Origin: Phycisphaerales bacterium
Lineage (GTDB): Bacteria; Planctomycetota; Phycisphaerae; Phycisphaerales; UBA1924
DNA length: 64,000 nt
Assembly (NCBI GenBank): GCA_023382935.1
Contig: JAHDXL010000002.1
Coordinates: forward strand, 248,001-312,000
Direction of reading: 5' to 3'
Shown: positions 1 through 7,282 of the stretch, piece by piece
Layout: every line of letters starts with the position of its first letter
Numbering within the stretch: position 1 is the first letter of the stretch
Made by a program: the position numbers and the translations under genes
Notes under the pieces: model-generated
Seen by the model: only the letters and a program-made list of their open reading frames with translations
Database searches by the model: none
What the model was told of the DNA's origin: nothing

Positions 1-688
1 GGACAGGAAGTTTTCGCTCCTGGCACATGGCCAGTGCGGTCATGTCCATGACGGCCAGGCGTTTGGCCAGGGCCTCGGAGAAGGTGAGGTGGACATAGCG
101 GGTAGCGGTGGGATCCTTCCTGGGGTCGGCGGTGTAGACGCCATCCACCTTGGTGGCCTTGAGCAGAACGTCGCAGTCCAGTTCGATGGCGCGCAGCGCA
201 GCGCAGGTGTCGGTGGTGAAGAAGGGATTGCCGGTGCCGGCGGCGAGGATGACCACGCGGCCCTTTTCGAGGTGGCGGATGGAGCGCCCCCGGATGAAAG
301 GTTCGGCCAGGGCGCGGATCTCCAGGGCGGACTGGACGCGGCAGTCGACGCCGAGGTGGAGGAGTTTTTCCTTGAGTGCGGCGGCGTTCATGACGGTGCC
401 GAGCATGCCCATGTAGTCAGCGGTGGCTTGGTGGATGTCGCCTCGAGAGGCCAGTTCGGCGCCTCGAATGATGTTGCCCCCTCCGACGACGACGGCGACC
501 TGAGCCCCGACGGCCCGGGCGTCGCGGATTTCGCCGGCGATGAGGCAGAGTTCCTCGGCGTCGATGCCAAACTGTCCGGGCTTGGAGAAGGCCTCGCCGC
601 TGATCTTGAGCAGCACTCTGGAGGGAACCCGCCCGAGCACGGAAGCCAGGGTCGGTTGGGCGCTCGAAGACGCGGCGGAGGTGGGCAT
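1..688 (-). CDS. pyrH: UMP kinase (PyrH), C-terminus cut by window edge
   Basis: Phosphorylates UMP to UDP in pyrimidine nucleotide synthesis, in the cytoplasm. Translating the minus strand from the ATG at 688 gives 229 residues before the window ends. The amino-acid-kinase fold motifs are visible: RVLLKISGEAF near residue 24, a VVVGGGNIIRG loop, GTGNPFFTTDT and LLKATKVDGVYTADP. The family is usually about 240 residues, so only a short C-terminal piece is missing. About 12 residues rich in Ser/Ala/Thr precede the fold, so a later start is possible. The gene is divergent from the vWA operon, with about 220 bp between them. Confidence 0.95.
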   Translation of the reverse strand, partial: MPTSAASSSAQPTLASVLGRVPSRVLLKISGEAFSKPGQFGIDAEELCLIAGEIRDARAVGAQVAVVVGGGNIIRGAELASRGDIHQATADYMGMLGTVMNAAALKEKLLHLGVDCRVQSALEIRALAEPFIRGRSIRHLEKGRVVILAAGTGNPFFTTDTCAALRAIELDCDVLLKATKVDGVYTADPRKDPTATRYVHLTFSEALAKRLAVMDMTALAMCQERKLPV

Positions 689-909
689 GGGTTTCTCTCG
701 CGGGTGGCGCTTGGTGAGGCGAATCGGGCGATTGAACCGATCGGGCGGGGAAACGTCAAGTAGGATGCCACCAGAAGAGGGAAGATCGGTAGAACCGCAG
801 GGGGCCTGCGAGCGGACGGTTCGGAGGGCGTGAGCAGGCCCGGTTGCGGTGGTGTGGCGGACAAGCGACAATGACCCGGACAGGGCGGGACGTCCGCTCG
901 GATGGATGC

Positions 910-1881
910 ATGGAAGAGCAAGCAGTGGTTGAAGTCGTCGAGGATCGGGGCGCCAGGCTGTGGCTGTGGGCCCGGCGGGCGACGGTCGCCGGTCTGGCTG
1001 CCAGCGTCTTGGTGCACCTGTTTGCCGGGGTGCTGGCTGCATTGTGGACGGTGCGGTACTCCTCGGGCGACTCGGGCGGGTCCGGTTCGCAGGTGGTCGA
1101 CTTTGCGGTGATGACCGAGGCCGAACTGGCCGAACTGTCGAACAGCCAGGTGCAGGTGTCGGCCTCGCACGCTCCGGACGTTTCGGCCCCAAACCTGAGC
1201 GACCTGGAACTGGAGAGCGAGTCGAGCGGCGAGATCGATGCGCTGACGCGTGAACTGGTCGAGGTCGACCTGTCGGCTGGCGGCGGGGACGTGATGTCAG
1301 GCGGTTCTTCGGATGCCTCGCCGGGCGGCGGTGGGCTGAGCGGCGACGGCGCGAGTTTCTTCGGGCTCGAGGCCCAAGGCAGCCGGTTTGCCTACATCGT
1401 GGACGTGTCGAGTTCGATGCGGGCCGAAGGACGGATGGATCGAACGAAGCAGGAACTGGTCCGATCCATCACGGCACTGGCCGAGACTTCGGAAGTGGTG
1501 ATCGTGCTGTACAGCAACGGGCCCATTCCGCTGACCGGGCAGGTGAACTGGGACAAGATGGAACAGCGGAATAAGTTGCGACTTCGGCGGCTGATTACGG
1601 AGATCGAGCCGTCGGGTTCGACCTACCCGCTCGGCGCGTTCGAGCAAGTGCTGAAGATCACCCCGTCGCCGGATGCGATCTACTTCATGACCGATGGCGA
1701 GTTTGACGCCGGCGTTCCAGCGGCCGTGCGATCGCTGAACGGGAGACCTCGCGTGCCGATCCATTGCATCATGTTCGGAGATATCGGCAATGCGCAGGCG
1801 CGGGCCGAGGTTGAGGACATGCTGCGGCGGATCTCGCGCGAGTCGGGCGGGAGATTCAAGCACGTCGGAGAACGTCCGTGA
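910..1881 (+). CDS. TonB-like anchor fused to periplasmic von Willebrand A domain
   Basis: First gene of an ExbB/ExbD operon. From the ATG at 910 it has 323 residues. A short cytoplasmic tail with an Arg pair leads into one membrane helix (residues ~25-48). That helix contains SVLVH, an S-x3-H arrangement (S32, H36) like the one in the TonB membrane helix that contacts ExbB/ExbD. A Ser/Gly-rich linker follows, then a vWA domain with the MIDAS motif DVSSSM (165-170) and a downstream TDGEFD. There is no TonB C-terminal domain. The inferred role is an energised, metal-dependent adhesion or assembly protein reaching the periplasm. An ATG at 871 and a TTG at 844 are alternative starts. Confidence 0.8.
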   Translation: MEEQAVVEVVEDRGARLWLWARRATVAGLAASVLVHLFAGVLAALWTVRYSSGDSGGSGSQVVDFAVMTEAELAELSNSQVQVSASHAPDVSAPNLSDLELESESSGEIDALTRELVEVDLSAGGGDVMSGGSSDASPGGGGLSGDGASFFGLEAQGSRFAYIVDVSSSMRAEGRMDRTKQELVRSITALAETSEVVIVLYSNGPIPLTGQVNWDKMEQRNKLRLRRLITEIEPSGSTYPLGAFEQVLKITPSPDAIYFMTDGEFDAGVPAAVRSLNGRPRVPIHCIMFGDIGNAQARAEVEDMLRRISRESGGRFKHVGERP

Positions 1882-3035
1882 GAATCTGGGTGTGGGCGGT
1901 GCTGGCGGCTTGTGCGGCCTCTGGTATGGCACGGGCCGAGGTGGTGCTGTGGGGCGGGCGTGCGCTGCCCGAAGGCCAGTTGCTGATGTGCACGCCGAAC
2001 GGGATGGTCTTTGAAGACGCCTTCGGCGTGCAGCGGACGGTGAGGTGGGATCTGGTCAAGAGCGTCAGCGGCGCCGAGGCCGAAGCGGCCGCAGGCTTCA
2101 TGGACACGGCTCGAACCGCGTGGCGGGCGCGCACGCGGCTGGAGCGAGGCGACGCGGTCTCGGCCGAGCCGTTGTTTGAAGAGTTGTACCCGCAGTACGA
2201 AGGGCGCGAAGGGGAAATGGCGGCGCTGGTGAGCGAGGGGCTGCTGCGCTGTCGGCTGCGGCGCAGCGCGCAGACCTCGGCGGTGCGGCCCTGGCTGGCG
2301 TATCTCGTGGCCAGGCCGAATGGACCCTATCGCTCCATGGTGACGGGCGCCCTGCGAGCGGCCTGTGACGAACAGACTGGACTGGTGCCATCGCTGGCTC
2401 CGGTCTGGGAATCGACTCCGGCCGTGGAGGCCTTTGCGCGATCGGGCGAACTGGTGGGCTGGTCGGCCGAGGGGGGCAAACTGCCGCGGCGGGCGGAGGT
2501 GCTTTCCGGGTTGTACCTGCACTCGGCGCGCTTCGAGTGCGGGCTGGAGAGCGGGCCGCCGACGATCGAGTTGACCAGTGCGGATCTGCGTGACCCGGGC
2601 ATCGCGCTGGTGCATGCGATGGTGCTGTCACGGACGGGCGGGGCAGATGATCGCACGGGCGCGAGGGCAAGACTGTCGGAGATCGTGAAGTCTGTGCCTG
2701 CCGATCGTTCCTGGATCGAGGCGTGGTGCCGGCTGGCGATCGGGCGATCGCTGTTGATGGAAACAGACCTGGAGCAGCGGCGGCTGGGAGTGGTCGAGTT
2801 GCTGCACCTGCCGGCGCGATTCGCCGACAGTCTTCCCTATCTTGCCGGGCAGGCGCTGGCCGAAGCGGTGGTGGCGCTGGATGAGATGGGCGAAGCGGGC
2901 GGCGCGTCGTCGCTGCTTTCCGAACTGAGCGAACGCTACGGATCGCACGCGGTGCTGTCGTGGCAGCCGATGCGTGAACGATTGGAAGGAACGAGAACAA
3001 GCGGCACGCCGAGCGGGCCGGTGGAGAAGCGTTGA
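1878..3035 (+). CDS. Exported helical-repeat protein, unknown function
   Basis: 385 residues starting with GTG, sharing GTGA with the end of the vWA gene, so translation is probably coupled. The N-terminus is a secretion signal: a hydrophobic stretch with a possible lipobox LAAC (residues 9-12) and a possible signal peptidase I site after MARA. The rest is Ala/Leu/Glu-rich and looks like tetratricopeptide-type helical pairs (for example SAEPLFEELYPQYEGREGEM), though no canonical TPR is clear. I do not recognise a family. Its position between the vWA protein and ExbB suggests a periplasmic partner of the energised complex. Confidence 0.75.
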   Translation: MRIWVWAVLAACAASGMARAEVVLWGGRALPEGQLLMCTPNGMVFEDAFGVQRTVRWDLVKSVSGAEAEAAAGFMDTARTAWRARTRLERGDAVSAEPLFEELYPQYEGREGEMAALVSEGLLRCRLRRSAQTSAVRPWLAYLVARPNGPYRSMVTGALRAACDEQTGLVPSLAPVWESTPAVEAFARSGELVGWSAEGGKLPRRAEVLSGLYLHSARFECGLESGPPTIELTSADLRDPGIALVHAMVLSRTGGADDRTGARARLSEIVKSVPADRSWIEAWCRLAIGRSLLMETDLEQRRLGVVELLHLPARFADSLPYLAGQALAEAVVALDEMGEAGGASSLLSELSERYGSHAVLSWQPMRERLEGTRTSGTPSGPVEKR

Positions 3036-3036
3036 A

Positions 3037-3759
3037 ATGGGAATGTCTTTGCTGACGCTGGCATCGCCCGCGGCCAATGGCACCAGCCGGAGCCTGCTGG
3101 AGTACATCTCGCAGGGTGGATGGATCGGGTACGTGATCGTGATGCTGTCGTTCATCGCGGTGGTGATGATCGTGGCCCAGTCGGTGCGGGTGCGCCGGCA
3201 GGCGTTGGCGCCGCCGGACGCGATCGAGGCGCTCGACCGGCATCTGCGGCAGGGTGACGTGGACGGCGCCATCGCCTTCTGCGACAACTCGGACAACGAC
3301 TCGTTCCTCACGCGCGTCGTGGGTCCGGCATTGATCCGGTGCAGCCGCAGTCCGTTCGGATTCCTCGAACTCAGGGCGGCGTTGGAGGAAGTGGGGCAGT
3401 TGCAGGTGGCCAGGTTGTACCGCCTGACGGACGGGATCAACCTGATCGCGTCGATCGCCCCGATGCTGGGACTGCTGGGCACGGTGGTCGGCATGGTCGG
3501 CGCGTTCGACGCGATTCAGGCGGCCGAGGGCCCGGTGCGGCCGGATGCACTGGCTGGCAACATCTCCGTCGCGCTCATCACCACGGTGCTGGGCCTGCTG
3601 GTGGCCATCCCGTGCACGGCCGCGTACACGTATCTGCGCAACAAGATCGATACACTGGCCGACGAGGTGGGCGACGTGATCGAGGAACTGGCGGCGCACC
3701 TCGAGTCGGCGGCACAGCCGGGAGCGCCGGCGGGGCAGGCGCCGGCGGGGAGGGCGTGA
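3037..3759 (+). CDS. exbB: MotA/TolQ/ExbB proton channel family protein
   Basis: Inner-membrane channel subunit that, with ExbD, uses the proton gradient to drive a TonB/TolA-like partner. It has 240 residues from the ATG at 3037, one base after the preceding stop. Three membrane helices fit the ExbB/TolQ topology: residues ~27-48 (GWIGYVIVMLSFIAVVMIVA), then a cytoplasmic domain, then SIAPMLGLLGTVVGMVGAF and SVALITTVLGLLVAIP. The second of these is the conserved family core. An upstream in-frame ATG at 2974 lies inside the previous gene and is unlikely to be used. Two ExbD genes follow directly. Confidence 0.92.
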   Translation: MGMSLLTLASPAANGTSRSLLEYISQGGWIGYVIVMLSFIAVVMIVAQSVRVRRQALAPPDAIEALDRHLRQGDVDGAIAFCDNSDNDSFLTRVVGPALIRCSRSPFGFLELRAALEEVGQLQVARLYRLTDGINLIASIAPMLGLLGTVVGMVGAFDAIQAAEGPVRPDALAGNISVALITTVLGLLVAIPCTAAYTYLRNKIDTLADEVGDVIEELAAHLESAAQPGAPAGQAPAGRA

Positions 3760-3760
3760 G

Positions 3761-4189
3761 TTGAAACTCGCGACCAGCCAGCGCGAGCGGGTGGCCCGGT
3801 TTGACCTGACGCCCATGATCGACGTCACGTTGCAGTTGATCATTTTCTTCATGTTCAGTTCGCAGTTGGGGCAGATCACCGCGGCGGAGGTGGACCTGCC
3901 GCTCGAGCCGGGCGAGAAGGCCGTGGACCGGGGTCCACCCTCGTTTGTGCTGGACATTTCGCATGAGGGTGGGCTGATGATCGAAGGACGCCCGATCAGC
4001 CAGGCCCGTTTTCTGCGCCTGGTGGATGCGGAAATTGCGCGAGCGGGCGGGCCGGACAACGTGAGCATTCTCGTGAGACCTGATCGCGCGGCGCAGGCGG
4101 GTGTGCTGAACCAGATGGCGCTCGAACTGCGCAGCCGGGGGGTGCGGCGGTGGAAGATCGGGACGACCGACCCGGCGGGGGTGCGCTAG
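3761..4189 (+). CDS. exbD: ExbD/TolR family biopolymer transport protein (first copy)
   Basis: 142 residues, TTG start one base after the exbB stop. It has a short cytoplasmic N-terminus, then LTPMIDVTLQLIIFFMF, the ExbD/TolR membrane helix with the proton-relay aspartate at D21, and a periplasmic domain ending in a VLNQMALELRSRGVRRWKIG segment typical of the family. It should form the ion channel with the neighbouring ExbB. It is followed by a second, different ExbD, an arrangement expected for a heteromeric complex. Confidence 0.92.
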   Translation: MKLATSQRERVARFDLTPMIDVTLQLIIFFMFSSQLGQITAAEVDLPLEPGEKAVDRGPPSFVLDISHEGGLMIEGRPISQARFLRLVDAEIARAGGPDNVSILVRPDRAAQAGVLNQMALELRSRGVRRWKIGTTDPAGVR

Positions 4190-4611
4190 TGCGACTGGTC
4201 AGGCGATCCAGCGAGGTGGTCAGGGTGATCTCGCTGCCGATGACCAGCATGATCGACGTGGTGTTTTTGCTGCTGATCTTTTTCCTGGTGACGGCCAACT
4301 TCTCGGAGCGCGAGAACCGGCTCGAGTCGACCATCCAGTCGGAACGATCAGGCTCCGGCCCGTCCGATCTTCAGCCGCAGATCGTGTCGGTGCAGATGTC
4401 GGGCGGGCGCGTGGTGTTTCGAGTGGGAGAGCGGGCGGTGCAGACTGGCGCGGCCCTGCGGGCGATGCTTGAACAGTTGCCCAAGGAAGCGGGCGTGGCA
4501 ATCAGGGTGGATGACCGGGTGCCGATCCAGGCGGCAGCGACAGCGCTGCAGGCGGCCCACGACGCGGGGTTCGTCAAGAGGACGTATGTACCGGCGACGG
4601 GCAACCAGTAA
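4189..4611 (+). CDS. exbD: ExbD/TolR family biopolymer transport protein (second copy)
   Basis: 140 residues from the GTG at 4189, which overlaps the last base of the preceding TAG stop. The membrane helix SMIDVVFLLLIFFLV carries the conserved aspartate (D23), and a periplasmic domain of ordinary ExbD length follows. It is clearly diverged from the first copy (MIDVTLQ versus MIDVVFL), so this is not a recent duplication. Its last bases overlap the next gene by 26 nt. An upstream in-frame GTG at 4150 is possible but would overlap the first exbD more. Confidence 0.9.
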   Translation: MRLVRRSSEVVRVISLPMTSMIDVVFLLLIFFLVTANFSERENRLESTIQSERSGSGPSDLQPQIVSVQMSGGRVVFRVGERAVQTGAALRAMLEQLPKEAGVAIRVDDRVPIQAAATALQAAHDAGFVKRTYVPATGNQ

Positions 4612-7282
4612 TCGGTGGGGCATTGTCTGTGCCGTGGTGCTGGCCACGGTCCCCGGGGTCGCTCGCGCTCAGGAGCAGCCGCTCGTCGCTCCCGATTCAC
4701 CCGACGCGACCGTCGAACGCTATCTGCAACTGCACGGGCTGGCCCAGTTGCAGGCGACGATGCTGCGGGAACGCCTCGCGACGGCCACGGGCGACGAACG
4801 TCTGCGACTGGCCGAGCGACTGGGTGATCTCTACGCGGAGATGCTGGGCGAAAGCGTGCCGACGGTGCGGCGCCTGGAACTGGAGCGACTCAGCCGCGAA
4901 CTGCTCGAGGCGGTGCCGGGGGTCGATTCCTTCGCGCTGCGCATCAAACTGACTAAGGCGCAGTACCTGCTGGCCGAGCGGATGGGCGAACGATGGCGGC
5001 TGGGGCTGGCCGAAAAGGTCGAGCAGGACGAAGCCATCCGGATGCTGTCCTCGGTACGCGAGTCGTTCCGGGATCTGGGGCGATCACTCAACGCGCGCGT
5101 GGAGTCGTTGGAGCGGCAGCGGCGGCGCGGCACACAGATCGATGAGGCGGCGCTGGCGGCGCAACTGAACGAAGCACAATCGCAGCGATCTTCGGCATTC
5201 TACTACGCGGGCTGGTCGGGCTACTACCTGGCAATGCTCACGGATCGCAAGGACATCGCCGAGGCCGCGATCCAGGATCTGGGCTGGCTGCTCGGGGCCG
5301 AGGGCGGCCCGGTCAGCCTCGACCGGCTGCGAACGGCGCTGCTGCACTTTGAGCACGTGGCGCGTGCGGCGCTGGCGGTGGGGCTGTGTCGCAGCATCGC
5401 GGGCGACCACGGGGGCGCGTTGACGTGGATGCGGACGCTGCGCGAGTCAACAGATTTGCACGAAAGCGTGCGTCAGCAACTCTTCTCGCGCCAGATGGAT
5501 GTGCTGGCGCGGGCCGGGCGCTGGCGAGAACTGGCCGACCACATCGCGGCCGGCGGCCGGCGCCCGATGGAAGTGGCCGATGCTCGTCTTCTGGCGGTGT
5601 TGGCCATGTCGATGCCCGCGCGGGGCGCGAGCGATGACGGGGAAGGGACGGCCCGGAATCTGGCGGCGATGGCCATCTCCGACCTGGTGACGCGTGGGGA
5701 GGTCGGGCACGTGCTCGACCTGCTGCGACGGTTCGGAACGCTTCCGATCGGCGGCGAGGGTTTCATCGTGCGCTATGTGCGCGGGCTGCTGGCATACGAA
5801 GAGGCGCGAGTCGCTCATCGCGACGCGGGTGAAGATGACGCGGTGCCGACTTCGAGGGCTGAAGTCAGCGCCCGATATGGGGCGGCAGCAGACCTGCTGC
5901 GGGCAGCGTTTGGTTCGGAGGACGCGGCGAGATTCCCGGGCGAGCGTGTGCGTGCAGGTCTTTCACTTGGATTGGCCGAGTTTTATCGGGGTCGGCTGCT
6001 CGAGGCTGCCAATCGCTTCGAGGAGACGGCCGCACAGGCGACCGACCCGCAGCGGCGCGAAGAAGCCCTGTGGCTCGCGATCGTCGCCCTCGATCGGCTG
6101 GCGACGCAGGGCCACGAGGAAGCCCGGCAACGCGGCGAACGCCTCGGCGTCGTGTACATGACCGAGTTTCCCTCCACTGAGCGGGCGGCGATTGTCCTGT
6201 TGCGGCGGGCGGAGTCCGATGACGTGCAGGTCGATCGCGCCATCGAGGTGCTCTTCGCGGTCGAACGATCATCGCCGATTTACGAGTCGGCACGCCGCCA
6301 CCTCGGGCGGCTGTTATATCGGGCCTATCGTGCGGCGCCGCCCGAGCGGCGTGACGCCGAGGGATCACGGTTCCTGGCTGTGGCCGAGGAACTGCTCGAC
6401 ATGGATGAGAAGGCGGTGCGCGGGGGTGATGCCAAACCAGCCATGGCGGCAGCGCAGGCGGTCGTTGTCCGTGTGCGACAGATCCTTGACGTGGTGCTCT
6501 CCAGCGCAGCACCAGAACTGCCGCGGGCCGAAGAGGCGCTGGCCCGGCTGGAACGTGTCGCGAACGAGACGGGCATGAGCCTTGACGACCTTCGCCCCGA
6601 GTTGACCTATCGGCGGCTGCAGATCGCCCACGCGGGCGGGCAGGCCGAGCGGGTTGAAGAACTGCTCAACGAATTGACGCGGCTGGGAGGGCGCTTTGCC
6701 AGGTCGGCTGAGCGATTGCTCTATCGCGACGCCCTACGAGCCTGGCAGCGTCCGGGTGCCGGCGTTGAGGAGGCCCGTCAAGTGGTGCGATTCGGCGGGC
6801 GCATCCTCGGCACGCCCGACGAGCCCGGAGATCGGCTGAGCGACGAGGTGCTGCTCGGCGTGGCCGATCGCGTGTCGGAGGCTGCCGAGTTCCTTTGGGA
6901 ACGCGAAGCGGACGAGGCCATGCGAGCCCTGTCGTTGCGATTGACGCGGCAGTGGTTTGAGCGGGGGCGGTGGACGGAGGGCATGCTGCGCCGGCTTGGA
7001 GAAGCGGCGGAAACGGCGCGCGAACTGCGGCTGGCGTTCGAGGCTTGGAACACACTTTCGGCGGCCTACGAGGCGGGCGAGCCGATGTGGTTTGAGGCTC
7101 GGTATCACGCGATGCGGCTGCTCCTGGATCTTGACCCCCAGCGCGGACGTGATGTCGTTTTGCAGCATGAGTTGCTGTACCCGAGTTTCGGTCCCGAGCC
7201 GTGGGGTGAAAAGATCAGGGCGCTGGTGGCCCATGCACGTCTGCTGCCGGACGTGCCGGCACCCCGGGGGACGCGCCCATGA
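4586..7282 (+). CDS. Large exported helical-repeat protein of the ExbBD cluster
   Basis: 898 residues from the ATG at 4586. The N-terminus MYRRRATSN is basic and is followed by a hydrophobic stretch and a signal peptidase I site after VARA, so the protein should be periplasmic. The remainder is Ala/Arg/Leu/Glu-rich helix throughout, in the style of a long TPR-like solenoid. No catalytic motif is visible. Choosing 4586 rather than the in-frame 4469 start removes a basic segment that reads through the exbD gene. It overlaps the next gene by ATGA. I infer a structural scaffold working with the ExbB/ExbD/vWA complex. Confidence 0.78.
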   Translation: MYRRRATSNRWGIVCAVVLATVPGVARAQEQPLVAPDSPDATVERYLQLHGLAQLQATMLRERLATATGDERLRLAERLGDLYAEMLGESVPTVRRLELERLSRELLEAVPGVDSFALRIKLTKAQYLLAERMGERWRLGLAEKVEQDEAIRMLSSVRESFRDLGRSLNARVESLERQRRRGTQIDEAALAAQLNEAQSQRSSAFYYAGWSGYYLAMLTDRKDIAEAAIQDLGWLLGAEGGPVSLDRLRTALLHFEHVARAALAVGLCRSIAGDHGGALTWMRTLRESTDLHESVRQQLFSRQMDVLARAGRWRELADHIAAGGRRPMEVADARLLAVLAMSMPARGASDDGEGTARNLAAMAISDLVTRGEVGHVLDLLRRFGTLPIGGEGFIVRYVRGLLAYEEARVAHRDAGEDDAVPTSRAEVSARYGAAADLLRAAFGSEDAARFPGERVRAGLSLGLAEFYRGRLLEAANRFEETAAQATDPQRREEALWLAIVALDRLATQGHEEARQRGERLGVVYMTEFPSTERAAIVLLRRAESDDVQVDRAIEVLFAVERSSPIYESARRHLGRLLYRAYRAAPPERRDAEGSRFLAVAEELLDMDEKAVRGGDAKPAMAAAQAVVVRVRQILDVVLSSAAPELPRAEEALARLERVANETGMSLDDLRPELTYRRLQIAHAGGQAERVEELLNELTRLGGRFARSAERLLYRDALRAWQRPGAGVEEARQVVRFGGRILGTPDEPGDRLSDEVLLGVADRVSEAAEFLWEREADEAMRALSLRLTRQWFERGRWTEGMLRRLGEAAETARELRLAFEAWNTLSAAYEAGEPMWFEARYHAMRLLLDLDPQRGRDVVLQHELLYPSFGPEPWGEKIRALVAHARLLPDVPAPRGTRP

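Noticed and set aside
844-909. Extending the vWA gene to TTG 844
   Set aside because: Adds residues without features; ATG 910 or 871 is more likely.
2098-4068. 656-codon minus-strand frame
   Set aside because: Covers ExbB and ExbD in reverse, Arg/Pro-rich, no motif.
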